Assembly: GCA_904501835.1 (NCBI GenBank)
Contig: CAJGBW010000006.1
Location: 1 to 40,340 of the forward strand
DNA length: 40,340 nt
Source of the DNA: an uncultured Bacteroidales bacterium
GTDB lineage: Bacteria; Bacteroidota; Bacteroidia; Bacteroidales; UBA932
Direction of reading: 5' to 3'
The notes under the pieces are model-generated. The model did no database searches. It was not told where the DNA came from and saw only the letters and a program-made list of their open reading frames with translations. The position numbers were made by a program, and so were the translations under genes. Shown one piece after another: positions 15,171-24,491 of the stretch; position 1 is the first letter of the stretch; every line of letters begins with the position of its first letter.

Positions 15171-15800
15171 TTATAAAAACCATGCTGCCGATAACAAAGC
15201 AGCACACGGTAAAAATTCGAGGGCGCAAAGATACAAAATTGTCTTGAATAAAGAATTAAAACTCAGTAAAATTTGTGTTTTTCTTATAAGGAATAACAAG
15301 TAAAACAAGAAGATAGCCCATTGAACAGAGTCACACAGCACGGCGCGCAGAAAAGGAAAGGGAAGAAAAATCACACAGCCGCAGAGAAGAAAAAAACACA
15401 GCAACACAAAAAAGGTATAGAAAGAATAATTCACCACCTTAAGTAATCGCGTATTCATGGACTTGGGGCCGAAATAACGCGCCATCACAACGCGCAAGGA
15501 GCCATATAGGGCCAAAAGCAAGATAATTCCCAAGCAGCGGACAAAAAGAGAAAAGGGCTGCAAAATCTCCAAAGGAATAACATCCAGCCAGGATAATGTA
15601 CAACAAAACGGCAAAAACAAAAGACCGACCAACAGGTTTCTGTCGCGGGAAAGCCCCATCATATTTTCAAAATTCTGAACTTCCTTGGCACGCACCAATA
15701 CGCCCAATGAAGCAGAAATCACATTTGCCCAGCGAGGAATCGCCACCAAAAGACAAAATGTCGCCAATCCGCAAAGCACATAAAACCCTGTATCCGCCAT
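15171..15800 (-). CDS. DUF4271 integral membrane protein
   Basis: This 209-residue membrane protein of unknown function is typical of Bacteroidota. Six or seven hydrophobic helices are visible (for example LCGLATFCLLVAIPRW, LLVGLLFLPFCCTLSW and FYTFFVLLCFFLLCG). It lies directly upstream of hemD, the conserved location of this family. It shares the operon with the SUI1-type factor, whose stop is 8 bases before this start. Confidence 0.85.
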   Translation of the reverse strand: MADTGFYVLCGLATFCLLVAIPRWANVISASLGVLVRAKEVQNFENMMGLSRDRNLLVGLLFLPFCCTLSWLDVIPLEILQPFSLFVRCLGIILLLALYGSLRVVMARYFGPKSMNTRLLKVVNYSFYTFFVLLCFFLLCGCVIFLPFPFLRAVLCDSVQWAIFLFYLLFLIRKTQILLSFNSLFKTILYLCALEFLPCAALLSAAWFL

Positions 15801-15808
15801 GGCCCCTT

Positions 15809-16153
15809 TTAATTTCCGCGTTTTGCCTTATAGCCCAAGTCGGTCAAAATCTTCACAATCCTATCTCTATGATCTCCCTGCACCAAAATCTCACCGTCCT
15901 TGGCGCTGCCACCCACGCCGCAACGTGTCTTCAACAGACGGCCCAATTCTGCCAAATCCTCCTCTGTGCCCACAAAACCGCTCACCAAGGTAACCTGTTT
16001 TCCGGCACGGGCCCGGCGATCAATCGCCACACGCAAATTCTGACGGGCGGGCGGCAAAGTCTCAACCGACTCTTGCTCCTCCGTCTGGTATTGAAAGTCA
16101 GGGTTGGTCGAAAAAACCACGCCCAGACGCTGTTTCCAATCGTTCTCTGCCAT
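15809..16153 (-). CDS. SUI1/YciH-family translation factor
   Basis: This 114-residue protein ends in a SUI1 (eIF1-like) domain at about 38-112: NLRVAIDRRARAGKQVTLVS, then DLAELGRLLKTRCGVGG and ILVQGDHRDRIVKILTDLGY. Bacterial YciH proteins can influence start-codon choice in vitro, but their cell role is not settled. The start ATG overlaps the sigma-factor stop by one base, implying translational coupling. Confidence 0.93.
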   Translation of the reverse strand: MAENDWKQRLGVVFSTNPDFQYQTEEQESVETLPPARQNLRVAIDRRARAGKQVTLVSGFVGTEEDLAELGRLLKTRCGVGGSAKDGEILVQGDHRDRIVKILTDLGYKAKRGN

Positions 16154-16692
16154 TAGAATTTCTTTTGTAGTATTTCCTTTATTTTGTTGTAGGCATTGTG
16201 ATAACTCACTTTCAAAGAACCCACGCTGGATCCCAAAATCGCAGAAATTTCCTCATACGGCATTTCCTCATAATAGCGCAACAGAAACACCTGCTTTTGC
16301 ACCCCGGAGAGCGTTGCGATGGCTTTTTGCAGTTCGCGTTCCACCTCATTTCCATTGAAATAAGGGTCGGACTCCACTTTGGCGCTCAACACATGATCCA
16401 ACTTATCAAACTGGATAGCCGCCCTGACTTTCTGTTTGCGAAGCCACGATATCGCCTCATTGGTGGTAATGCGATAGAGCCAGGTGTAAAAAGAACTGTT
16501 TCCACGAAAGTTCGGCAGGGTTTGCCATACCTTTATAAAAACCTCCTGCAACAAATCATCCGCATCCTCATGAGATGCAGTGTAATATCTTAAATGCCAA
16601 TAGAGGCGCTGCGAATAGTTTTTGACTAACTCATTAAAAACCTGTTCGTAACGCCCCTTATTGTGTAAGGATATGAGTTCCTTATCTGACAA
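16153..16692 (-). CDS. ECF RNA polymerase sigma factor (sigma-70 family)
   Basis: This 179-residue extracytoplasmic-function sigma factor directs RNA polymerase to a stress or envelope regulon. Region 2 (about 18-90) includes DADDLLQEVFIKVWQTLPNF and FYTWLYRITTNEAISWLRK. Region 4 (about 120-178) includes LSGVQKQVFLLRYYEEMPYE and EISAILGSSVGSLKVSYHNA. It starts 6 bases before the transketolase stop and overlaps the SUI1 gene, so it sits in a housekeeping operon. In many Bacteroidales such a sigma gene is followed directly by an anti-sigma-like and a Spy-like gene. Here genes of that kind are found 13 kb away (29619-30540). Confidence 0.93.
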   Translation of the reverse strand: MSDKELISLHNKGRYEQVFNELVKNYSQRLYWHLRYYTASHEDADDLLQEVFIKVWQTLPNFRGNSSFYTWLYRITTNEAISWLRKQKVRAAIQFDKLDHVLSAKVESDPYFNGNEVERELQKAIATLSGVQKQVFLLRYYEEMPYEEISAILGSSVGSLKVSYHNAYNKIKEILQKKF

Positions 16693-16697
16693 AGGGA

Positions 16698-17651
16698 TTA
16701 TTTTCTGGCAAGAACTCGTTTAACAGCCGCCACAATTCCCTCTGCACTCAAACCGTATTTACTCATCAACTCGGCAGGAGTTCCGGTCTGACCGAAACGA
16801 TCACCGCCATTGACATATTCCATCGGAGTGGGAGCTTGTGCCGCCAAAACACCGGCCACCAATTCGCCCAGACCACCTGCCATGTTGTGCTCCTCGGCAC
16901 AAACCACAGCACCCGTCTTACGGGCGGAAGCAACGACAGCCGCCTCGTCCAAAGGCTTAATGGTCGCAATATCAATCACTTCCAGAGAAATACCTTCCTG
17001 CTCCAACTGCTCACAAGCCTGCAAAGCCTCCCATACAAGATGGCCGGTAGCAAACACCGTCGCGTCGGTACCCTCGTTGAGCACAATGGCCTTTCCGATT
17101 TCAAAAGTCTGATCCGCATCCGTAAAATTAGGCACAGCCGGACGACCGAAACGCAAATACACAGGGCCTTCGTATTTCGCCGCAGCCAAAGTAGCCGCCT
17201 TGGTCTGGTTGTAGTCGCAAGGACAAATCACCACCATGCCGGGAAGAGCGCGCATCAAAGCCACATCCTCCATGGTCTGGTGAGTTGCACCATCCTCACC
17301 CACGGTCAAACCCGCGTGAGAAGAAGCGATTTTCACATTGGTATTGCCATAGGAAACCTCCTGACGTACCTGGTCATACACACGACCTGAAATAAATTCA
17401 GCAAAAGAGCCGATGAAAGGAATTTTTCCGGTAATCGCAAGACCGGCAGCAACGCCGACCATATTGGCCTCTGCGATACCACACTCTACATAACGCTCGG
17501 GGAAATCGCGGGCGAAATCATCCATTTTCACTGAGCCAACCAAATCGGCCGCCAAAGCCATGATTCTCTCATCTGCCTTTCCAGCTTCGTGCAAACCTGC
17601 GCCAAAACCGCTGCGCGTATCTTTTTTACCTGTATCAATATACTTTTTCAT
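16698..17651 (-). CDS. Transketolase, C-terminal subunit
   Basis: This is the pyrimidine-binding plus C-terminal half of a split transketolase (317 residues), which works with the neighbouring N-terminal subunit in the non-oxidative pentose phosphate pathway. Visible motifs are RSGFGAGLHEAGKADERI, VECGIAEANMVGVAAGLA (with the TPP-activating Glu) and SSHAGLTVGEDGATHQTMED. Others are VICPCDYNQTKAA, GPVYLRFGRPAVP and VVCAEEHNMAGGLGE. It begins 13 bases after the N-terminal subunit. Split transketolases are usual in many anaerobes. Confidence 0.95.
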   Translation of the reverse strand: MKKYIDTGKKDTRSGFGAGLHEAGKADERIMALAADLVGSVKMDDFARDFPERYVECGIAEANMVGVAAGLAITGKIPFIGSFAEFISGRVYDQVRQEVSYGNTNVKIASSHAGLTVGEDGATHQTMEDVALMRALPGMVVICPCDYNQTKAATLAAAKYEGPVYLRFGRPAVPNFTDADQTFEIGKAIVLNEGTDATVFATGHLVWEALQACEQLEQEGISLEVIDIATIKPLDEAAVVASARKTGAVVCAEEHNMAGGLGELVAGVLAAQAPTPMEYVNGGDRFGQTGTPAELMSKYGLSAEGIVAAVKRVLARK

Positions 17652-17664
17652 AAGCTATCTATCT

Positions 17665-18528
17665 TTATTCTGCGTAATCACCAATCTCCGTGGTAGGAAT
17701 CTGCGCAAGCGCCTTCTCTACTTGTTCAGCTGAAGGAGCCTTGCCATGCCAAGCACAAGTTCCACTCATAAAGTCAACGCCGTGGCCCATATCGGTCTTA
17801 AACAAAATCTGTACAGGCTTGCCTTTTCCTACCGCAGCCAAAGCCGCCTCGTAAGCCGCGCAAATCTGGTCGAAATCGTGTCCGTCCTCGCAGACAACCA
17901 CAGCCCAACCGAAAGACTCCCATTTGGCCTTCAAATCACCCAAACCGCCAACATTCTCTACAGTGCCGTCGATTTGCTGATTGTTCCAGTCGGTCATACC
18001 GATGAGGTTGTCCAATTTGTGGTGAGCCGCAAAAATAGCCGCCTCCCAAATCTGACCTTCCTCGCACTCGCCGTCACCCATCAAGACATAGATTTTGTTG
18101 TCCTCCTTGTCCATTTTCTTGCCCAAAGCCATACCCGCCGCTGCAGAAAGACCCTGACCCAATGAGCCGGAAGCCTGGGTAATACCCTTCACGCCACCGT
18201 GCACACAAGGGTGTCCCTGCAAACGTGTTCCGAATTTACGGAAAGTCGCCAACTCGGAACGCTCAATATAGCCGTTCAACGAAAGCATGGAATAATAAAT
18301 CGGAGTAATATGGCCAGCCGAAAGAATAAACGCATCTGCCCCCTTTGCGTCGCGTGTAAAATGCTCCGCATCCTGTTTCATAACCGCTGAAAAAAGCACG
18401 GTCAAAAAGTCAGTACTACTGAGAGAGCCACCCGGGTGACCCGATTTGGCCGCTCCCACCATCCTGACAATATCTCTACGTGCCTGATTGGCCATAGAAA
18501 CAAACAATGATTTCTTGTCCTGATACAT
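17665..18528 (-). CDS. Transketolase, N-terminal subunit
   Basis: This is the TPP diphosphate-binding half of a split transketolase (287 residues). The key motifs are SGHPGGSLSSTDFLTVLF (29-46), FILSAGHITPIYYSML (67-82) and GITQASGSLGQGLSAAAGMA. The thiamine motif is GDGECEEGQIWEAA (151-164), with the Mg-binding asparagines at 182-183 (WNNQQIDGT). The C-terminus has MGHGVDFMSGTCAWHGKAPS. It is 12 bases downstream of the beta-barrel gene's stop, so it may be partly read from the lipoprotein operon. Confidence 0.96.
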   Translation of the reverse strand: MYQDKKSLFVSMANQARRDIVRMVGAAKSGHPGGSLSSTDFLTVLFSAVMKQDAEHFTRDAKGADAFILSAGHITPIYYSMLSLNGYIERSELATFRKFGTRLQGHPCVHGGVKGITQASGSLGQGLSAAAGMALGKKMDKEDNKIYVLMGDGECEEGQIWEAAIFAAHHKLDNLIGMTDWNNQQIDGTVENVGGLGDLKAKWESFGWAVVVCEDGHDFDQICAAYEAALAAVGKGKPVQILFKTDMGHGVDFMSGTCAWHGKAPSAEQVEKALAQIPTTEIGDYAE

Positions 18529-18540
18529 CGTTATCTAATT

Positions 18541-19455
18541 TTATAAATAATAAGTCAATGAAATTCTACATCCTATATTCTGGGTACCATAGAGGAAAGC
18601 ACAACTTCCAGGGCTAACCAAGGAATTTACTTGCTCTACACGACCGGTTTTGGTGCTAAATCCTTCAAACACCGTATAGGTCTGCGGTTGGAAAGTCACC
18701 ATAACAGGAGTAAAGTTCATCGCAGCACTCAAAGAGATATTTTCTGCCAAGAACACCTCCAAACCTGCATCAGCAGAGATTCCCAAACCGTGGATATAAC
18801 CTACATTGTTGCGGCTTACCGGACGAGCATAATCCATACCCCATCCTTTGTCCACATAATTGTTCCAATCGCCACCTGACTGGGTCATAGGCATAGAAGA
18901 AGGAACGCGGTTGAGGTCGGTCATTTTGTTGCCATAAGCAAACGACAAATTGCCGCCCGCAATGGTGTACATAAGGTCAAAGCCATAGATAAAACGCACC
19001 CTTTTGCTTCCTTTGCTCCATTCAGAACCCACCATCAAAGAAACGCTGTTCATCAACGAACTCACACGGTCCACTACTTGGTTTTGAGAGTTGGGATTGA
19101 TAGCATAGGCGTAGTCGTCACGCACATATTCTTTGTAGTTTACCAAACTTCCGTTGAAACCAAGAGCGGCACGAATGGCATTTTTTTCCGACAAATAGTA
19201 TTTGATTTTGATGGAAGCCATCGGGTCTTGCGACATAATAAACATTTGCTTGGGATATCCTGCCAACGCATCAATATATTCCCCTGCAAATTCTCCATTT
19301 TTAGGCTGTATAGCAAGGGAACTTCCCATGCTCGCCGGGTTAAATGTCACACCAATTGCCCATTTGCCTGCTTTCGGAGTAAAGTAAGCATCCTGTGCCG
19401 ACAGGGTCAAAAATGCTGTGCATAAAACCACCAAGGATAGTATGAATCTTTTCAT
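18541..19455 (-). CDS. Predicted outer-membrane beta-barrel protein
   Basis: Residues 1-20 form a signal peptide (LSLVVLCTAFLTLSAQDA). The rest alternates hydrophobic and polar residues in amphipathic strands with Gly/Asn/Tyr-rich turns and ends in an aromatic-hydrophobic C-terminus (CRISLTYYL), as expected for an outer-membrane barrel. I do not recognise a named family. It closes a run of five exported-protein genes, so it may serve as their outer-membrane partner, but that is inference. The ATG at 19455 (MKRFIL) is used; ATG 19461 would add two residues. Confidence 0.7.
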   Translation of the reverse strand: MKRFILSLVVLCTAFLTLSAQDAYFTPKAGKWAIGVTFNPASMGSSLAIQPKNGEFAGEYIDALAGYPKQMFIMSQDPMASIKIKYYLSEKNAIRAALGFNGSLVNYKEYVRDDYAYAINPNSQNQVVDRVSSLMNSVSLMVGSEWSKGSKRVRFIYGFDLMYTIAGGNLSFAYGNKMTDLNRVPSSMPMTQSGGDWNNYVDKGWGMDYARPVSRNNVGYIHGLGISADAGLEVFLAENISLSAAMNFTPVMVTFQPQTYTVFEGFSTKTGRVEQVNSLVSPGSCAFLYGTQNIGCRISLTYYL

Positions 19456-19480
19456 AACCATGCTGTTTTAAGAGAGAATA

Positions 19481-19942
19481 TTAATTATCATCGGGGTTAT
19501 TGGGATATACAACGGGAGCGAGTTTCAACTCCAAGAAACCAGCACTACCACAAGTAACGGTTTTAGAAGTTGTGCCAAAGAAAATAGCAGTCTTGCCGTT
19601 GGTAACATCTTCAACAGTTCCCTGCACCTTTACCTCCAATGAAGCACCTGCGGGGCAACCCAATTCAAACTCAAAATAACCATCATCGGAAGGATTAATG
19701 GTCATGTGGCTAAAACTCGGCTTGGTACCGGAAGACACATCTTGTCTGTAAAGAACATCCACCGGTGCTGTGTACGCAACGGTCATCGTTCCTCTACTAT
19801 TTTGTACCTCATACTCGGCCACACCATAGATTTTCACCTTGGTAGGGAGCGTGTTCGTACTCAATTCGGTTTGTTGTTTGTTGCAGCCAGTCAATCCTGC
19901 AAGGAGGATAACGGCGCTAAATAATGCAATAATTTTTTTCAT
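19481..19942 (-). CDS. Small lipoprotein of unknown function
   Basis: This 153-residue lipoprotein has the signal MKKIIALFSAVILLAGLTGC, with the lipidated cysteine at residue 20. The mature part is beta-rich with no motif I recognise (VKIYGVAEYEV, GYFEFELGCPAGASLEVKV, GFLELKLAPVV). It lies 17 bases after the Big2 protein and 25 bases before the barrel gene, in one operon. It may be a surface or periplasmic accessory of the barrel. Confidence 0.72.
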   Translation of the reverse strand: MKKIIALFSAVILLAGLTGCNKQQTELSTNTLPTKVKIYGVAEYEVQNSRGTMTVAYTAPVDVLYRQDVSSGTKPSFSHMTINPSDDGYFEFELGCPAGASLEVKVQGTVEDVTNGKTAIFFGTTSKTVTCGSAGFLELKLAPVVYPNNPDDN

Positions 19943-19959
19943 AATTATTAGGAATTTAG

Positions 19960-21756
19960 TTATTGAACTTTCAGGTTAAACGTAAAAATATTGCCACTCA
20001 TAGCAGAGTACCACACTCCATCAGGTTGAAGCGCAATGATATAAGTTCCCGTTGGAGTATTAGGACCAAGACGGATTCTACGAGTCGACGTATCATAGAT
20101 ATTGTTAGGCGAACAAGTATAGACCGTCCACCAGAGACTACTTATATAATTAGCATAATGATTGGTACAATTGGCTTTTATGTCGTAGATAGTTGCATAT
20201 TCCAAACTACTGCGATTGAGGGTATAGGTCGCTCCGTTGGATACTGTAAATAGCAACTTTTCATCTAGTGGAGTCACCAAAGAGACAGTCTGAATCGTTG
20301 ATGACACATACAATTTAAAAACATCGCCTACTCCCATATTGATACTTATATTACCCGAGGCAAACTTTGTCGGATAATAAGCGAAACCGTGGGTGGGATT
20401 TCCCATGGTTATAGACGGAGCAAATCCATCGGGAAGCGAGCAAGATACGGGTTTATATTCCGTATCCTCATACAGATAGAAATTAGAATCAAAAGATTCT
20501 CCGCCTTCCGTATTTTTATAATAGGCAGCAGGATCATAAACATAGAAAAACATAGTACCCGGATAACTGATAGAAGTAAGTGGCGCACCACCGTTTTCAT
20601 TCATACACGCTTGCCATTTGCTGGCGCCTTCTTTGAAGCACCTGAGCATCGCGTAGGCCTTGATACCATCAGCATCCGCCTCTATGAGCACCGTACCATG
20701 TCCTACAGCCGTCACCACGCCATTTTGGTCCACGGTTGCACGGGTGGGATCAAGACTTTTCCACTTAATCGTAGGATTAGCAGCCTCCGGTGTCACTTTG
20801 GGCTGGAGTGTCATCGTCGCAGGATAACCACCAATCTTGCCTCCAGGACTCATGTGACCATAGGGAGTCACGCCTGCGGGACATTGCAATCTCAAAGTCT
20901 GGGCTTTAGCCGGAACAATGGTCACGCTCGCCGTTCCTTTTATATTCTCATTTTTAGCCTGAGCCGTAATTACCACCGTACCGGTCTTTTCGCCCGCCGT
21001 GAGTGTGAGGGTAGATTTATCAAAAGTCGCCAACTCGGCAGGAGAGATAGACCACTCTACCTCTTTCATAGATGCATTGTTGGGAAGCACCGACACCGAC
21101 AGGGTCGTTTTTTCTCCTACGCTGATTTCGCCGCTCTGCGGGGTCACCGCGATGGAAGTCACAGGAACATACTCGTCAATCACCACCTTGCACTGACGGG
21201 TACAATTTTTACACGTTCCGGTTAGCGTTGTAGAACCAGCACGCAAGCCCGTTACATAGAGTTTTCCGCTACTGATTGAATAGTTTGCAACGCTCGGGTC
21301 GCCAATTTTCCAAGTAATGCCCGACAAGGAAGCATTCTCCGGTTCAAGATTAGAAAGCTCCACCTGCACCGGTGTATTGATAAAGGCGGCCACGGAACTC
21401 GGCAAGTTAAAATTCGTCACCTCAACAGCCTCCACGAGCACTTTCACAGAAGCACTCGCCTGGTCGCAGGTAGCAGTAATCACGGCTTCGCCCTCATATT
21501 GAGCATATACGATTCCGCGTCGCACAGTTGCCACATCGGGATTGGAGGTCGTCCAAGTCAGCGATGCCGTTTTTTTCAACGATTGGGGCTCAACTTCATA
21601 ATTAATGCGATAATCTTCGCCCTCAGCCAAAACCAAACGACCCTTGGGGACATTGGTAAAATAAATTCCCGTCACGCTGGCTGTTTCATTTTTACATGAA
21701 ACGAAGCCAAGCAGCAAACTGGTCAAGCACAGCCATTTTGATAGTAGTTTTTTCAT
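19960..21756 (-). CDS. Lipoprotein with Big2 immunoglobulin-like repeats
   Basis: This 598-residue lipoprotein has the signal MKKLLSKWLCLTSLLLGFVSC, lipidated on Cys. The N-terminal half consists of several Big2 (bacterial Ig-like) repeats, with the usual pattern of a Leu/Val strand, SLTWTTSNPDVATVRRG, and YAQYEGEAVITATC. Similar units are SLSGITWKIGDPSVANYS, TLSVSVLPNNASMKEVEWS and PTIKWKSLDPTRATVDQNG followed by VVTAVGHGTVLIEADADG. The C-terminal half (about 380-598) is unrecognised and rich in Tyr and Ser. ATG 21756 is chosen because AAGGAGG (21764-21770) lies 7 bases upstream; the ATG at 21762 would leave only one base. Confidence 0.85.
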   Translation of the reverse strand: MKKLLSKWLCLTSLLLGFVSCKNETASVTGIYFTNVPKGRLVLAEGEDYRINYEVEPQSLKKTASLTWTTSNPDVATVRRGIVYAQYEGEAVITATCDQASASVKVLVEAVEVTNFNLPSSVAAFINTPVQVELSNLEPENASLSGITWKIGDPSVANYSISSGKLYVTGLRAGSTTLTGTCKNCTRQCKVVIDEYVPVTSIAVTPQSGEISVGEKTTLSVSVLPNNASMKEVEWSISPAELATFDKSTLTLTAGEKTGTVVITAQAKNENIKGTASVTIVPAKAQTLRLQCPAGVTPYGHMSPGGKIGGYPATMTLQPKVTPEAANPTIKWKSLDPTRATVDQNGVVTAVGHGTVLIEADADGIKAYAMLRCFKEGASKWQACMNENGGAPLTSISYPGTMFFYVYDPAAYYKNTEGGESFDSNFYLYEDTEYKPVSCSLPDGFAPSITMGNPTHGFAYYPTKFASGNISINMGVGDVFKLYVSSTIQTVSLVTPLDEKLLFTVSNGATYTLNRSSLEYATIYDIKANCTNHYANYISSLWWTVYTCSPNNIYDTSTRRIRLGPNTPTGTYIIALQPDGVWYSAMSGNIFTFNLKVQ

Positions 21757-21763
21757 ATCCATG

Positions 21764-21770
21764 CCTCCTT
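21764..21770 (-). promoter_or_regulatory. Strong ribosome binding site deciding the Big2 gene start
   Basis: AAGGAGG on the minus strand is a perfect anti-16S match, unusual in Bacteroidota, and sits 7 bases before the ATG at 21756. Confidence 0.6.
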
Positions 21771-21787
21771 ATTTATTTGGGCTAAAC

Positions 21788-23335
21788 TTACTTATTCGGA
21801 CTATATTTGATTTTCACGACAAATGAAGGACCAAATTCCTTACCATCAGGAAAAGCATACAAACGAGTCGTCCAGGAAACAGACTTATACGATGTTAATT
21901 GGTTAAAATCAGCGTAATCGTAATAAATCGTCGGAGAATGGTATGCCGTCTCCATACTGCCATCCGTCGAAGAACTCATTTTCACACGGGTCGTTTTGCC
22001 AGAATATACCTCTTCCAAAAAGTCATTGACGAGGATAGGATCCCCGCCATTAAAACCGACATACTGGGCTGCCCTATCACGCACGGAAACCATCGCACGA
22101 TAGTCTTCTTCAACAATTGTAGAACTGGCATCATAGACGTATTCAACATTCTCCCTTGAAGATTCGTTCCAAACGTAATAACACAAATCCCACACAAAAC
22201 CATCTTGTTTGTACACATATACCAAACCCGTTGTAGAAATACTACCACGCTTTACTCGAATCTGCGTCACGCCATGTCCCACGGCCGAAAGAACACCCGT
22301 AGAAGAAATGGTCGCCACGCTCGGGTCGCTGGACTCATAGGTCAGCGTCTCGGTATTGTCCGACGGGACACGCGTTACGGACAACTGCGTTTGCGTAGGA
22401 TAGCCATTCCAAGAAGTTCCTGCTGCCAGACGGACAACATTCGGCACGCTCAACTTTGACAAAGGCGGTTGATACACCTCGACTTCGACCGCAGCAGTTT
22501 TTCCACCCACAGTTGCTTGCACCAAGGTTTTACCCACTTTGCGAGCCGCTTTCAACTTAATATCCGCTCCGTTTTTAGTAATAGACGAGAATAGACTCTC
22601 ATCCAAAACCTTCCAGGTAACGGTAGTCAAAGAAGCATTATCGGGCGAATAAGTGCAGTGAATAGACAACTCCTCTTCATAGGCAAGACTCTGTTTCAAC
22701 GAAACATTGAAATTCACGCTTGTCACCGGCACAAAGGTCTTAAAGATCAAGGTACAAGTGGCTTGGAAATCATCTGACTTTCCTATCAATTTGGTTGTAC
22801 CCGCCTTCAATCCCTTGACATAGAGTTTTCCATCTCTGATAAAGCATTGAGCTATGGCATTATCCTCAATGGACCAATCAATATACGAGAAAGATGCACC
22901 CGCCGGCTCAATGTCACTCACCTCTACCAGAAGCTCCTCTTCGGTATAAGCCTCCAACTTGGTAGGAATTTTAAAACTTGTTACCGGAATAGGCAGCACC
23001 TGCACTTTTACAGAAGTAGAGACACCGCCATACGAGGCAGTTATCGTCGCTTCTCCTTCCAACATGGCCGTCAGAGCGCCTCGGCGAACCGACACCACCT
23101 CTGCATCCGAACTCGTCCAAGACAAGGTAATGGCGCTTTTCAACTCCGCCGGTTCCACAGCCCATTTAAGCGTGAACGACTCACCCTCGTACAGGGTAAG
23201 TCGTCCAGCGGAAACATTGGTAAATTTTATGAATGACACTTTATAAGTCTCCCCTTTGCTGCATGAAAGCGTGCAGCAAAAAGACAATGCCACAGTCAGC
23301 AACAAAAAGAAAAACAGTGTCAGTCCTTTTTTCAT
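21788..23335 (-). CDS. Lipoprotein with Big2 immunoglobulin-like repeats (second)
   Basis: This 515-residue lipoprotein is similar in design to its downstream neighbour. The signal (LFFFLLLTVALSFCCTLSC) is followed by Big2 repeats: SFTLKWAVEPAELKSAITLS, WTSSDAEVVSVRRG and LTAMLEGEATITASYGG. Others include SIHCTYSPDNASLTTVTWK and LTYESSDPSVATISSTG, then VLSAVGHGVTQIRVKRG. The two proteins share the same repeat order and the AVGHGT/V motif, so they are likely paralogues by tandem duplication. The C-terminal regions differ. Possible roles are adhesion or glycan binding. Confidence 0.83.
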   Translation of the reverse strand: MKKGLTLFFFLLLTVALSFCCTLSCSKGETYKVSFIKFTNVSAGRLTLYEGESFTLKWAVEPAELKSAITLSWTSSDAEVVSVRRGALTAMLEGEATITASYGGVSTSVKVQVLPIPVTSFKIPTKLEAYTEEELLVEVSDIEPAGASFSYIDWSIEDNAIAQCFIRDGKLYVKGLKAGTTKLIGKSDDFQATCTLIFKTFVPVTSVNFNVSLKQSLAYEEELSIHCTYSPDNASLTTVTWKVLDESLFSSITKNGADIKLKAARKVGKTLVQATVGGKTAAVEVEVYQPPLSKLSVPNVVRLAAGTSWNGYPTQTQLSVTRVPSDNTETLTYESSDPSVATISSTGVLSAVGHGVTQIRVKRGSISTTGLVYVYKQDGFVWDLCYYVWNESSRENVEYVYDASSTIVEEDYRAMVSVRDRAAQYVGFNGGDPILVNDFLEEVYSGKTTRVKMSSSTDGSMETAYHSPTIYYDYADFNQLTSYKSVSWTTRLYAFPDGKEFGPSFVVKIKYSPNK

Positions 23336-23349
23336 TTCAAAAGCAAAAA

Positions 23350-24435
23350 TTAGTCGGGAATATTTGCATCAGGGAAAGCAACCTTACGAGTAAGACCTCC
23401 ATAAGTAACACCTACATAGTACGGAGAAACCTCACCCTTGGAAGTATCCATAGCTGATTTTTTCTTGAAGTTTCCGCACATAAAGCCACTCCTACTGCCG
23501 AAGAAATACATACAGTTCTGCGTCAAACCAAAGCGTTCATCACTCGTAAAGTTTTTATACACATCGCCCCTTGCATCAACAACGCCAACACCAAACTCCA
23601 TAAGTCCGGAAATTGTTTCGGGATCCAAGAAAGCCACAGGATTAGTTTCAACATCAGCAAAAACGATGTCCCATGCTTTGGCAACTACGGTATCACGAGC
23701 CACTTCACCATCAACAGATTCAGCAGTCACCTCAACAGAGCAATCGAACATTCTCGTCTCGTTACCCTTTTGAGTCGTATAATAGTACCAACCTACGGTA
23801 AACACACCATTTTCAATTTTGCTAGGGTAGGGAGCACAACCATACGAAGAATAAGCAACCTTAGGAGGAATTGATTTATGAGACCATTTGCTCACCTCGC
23901 GATTGGCAGTAAATTTAATCTCACCACCAGCCCACTCGCTTGACATAGAAGCAGAGATGCTAAACTCTTCATCCTCATCGTCGCTGCCGCCTTCACCCAA
24001 GTCAATGGCTGTTTTCAAATTGTATTTCTTGCTCACTTTGCTGAACACATAAGAAACACTCTCCTCATCATCTGAGGTAATAACAATACTATCGGCGCTT
24101 AAAAATTTAATCGTCGCAGAGGATCCATCGCCAACGGTTACTTTTTTTGCAGCAGCATCGTACTGGTAAGGCTCGCTGGCTACGAGCAAAATATCACCAG
24201 CCACATAACGACCCGCATCCTTGCACACGACCACAGCCATCGAAAGTTGGCCTGCTTTATATACGCCCGCATCGTACAAAATTTTATACGGAAACGCGAA
24301 TCCCAATTCTCCATCTGCATCTGCCGGAAACTCATCGGTAATCCATTGATTTCCATCAAAAGCATAATTATCGCTTTTGTTACATGCTGTCATCGCCAAT
24401 ACGAATGACAACAAAATGAGTAAATACTTTTTCAT
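23350..24435 (-). CDS. Lipoprotein of unknown function, first gene of the surface operon
   Basis: This 361-residue lipoprotein has the signal KKYLLILLSFVLAMTAC, lipidated on Cys near residue 18. The N-terminal part resembles small lipocalin-like or copper-fold lipoproteins of Bacteroidota (NQWITDEF, YQYDAAAKKVTVGDGSSAT and IKFLSADSIVITS). An acidic linker (GGSDDEDEEFS) separates it from a C-terminal domain I do not recognise. It is the first gene of the five-gene operon, served by the promoter at 24461-24491. ATG 24435 is chosen over GTG 24441. Confidence 0.72.
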   Translation of the reverse strand: MKKYLLILLSFVLAMTACNKSDNYAFDGNQWITDEFPADADGELGFAFPYKILYDAGVYKAGQLSMAVVVCKDAGRYVAGDILLVASEPYQYDAAAKKVTVGDGSSATIKFLSADSIVITSDDEESVSYVFSKVSKKYNLKTAIDLGEGGSDDEDEEFSISASMSSEWAGGEIKFTANREVSKWSHKSIPPKVAYSSYGCAPYPSKIENGVFTVGWYYYTTQKGNETRMFDCSVEVTAESVDGEVARDTVVAKAWDIVFADVETNPVAFLDPETISGLMEFGVGVVDARGDVYKNFTSDERFGLTQNCMYFFGSRSGFMCGNFKKKSAMDTSKGEVSPYYVGVTYGGLTRKVAFPDANIPD

Positions 24436-24460
24436 AAGCACAGAGTTTAATTATTCGGAA

Positions 24461-24491
24461 CAAATATAACTATTTGTTAATAAAATTACAA
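24461..24491 (-). promoter_or_regulatory. -33/-7 promoter of the lipoprotein operon
   Basis: On the minus strand TTG (24489-24491) and TATATTTG (24461-24468) are separated by 20 bases. It overlaps the lepA promoter running the opposite way, so use of one is likely to hinder the other. Confidence 0.65.

Noticed and set aside
20389..21225. Long open frame (278 codons) on the plus strand opposite the Big2 lipoprotein
   Set aside because: The minus-strand frame has a lipoprotein signal, Big2 repeats and a strong ribosome binding site. The plus frame is rich in His, Arg and Ser with no recognisable domain, typical of a shadow.
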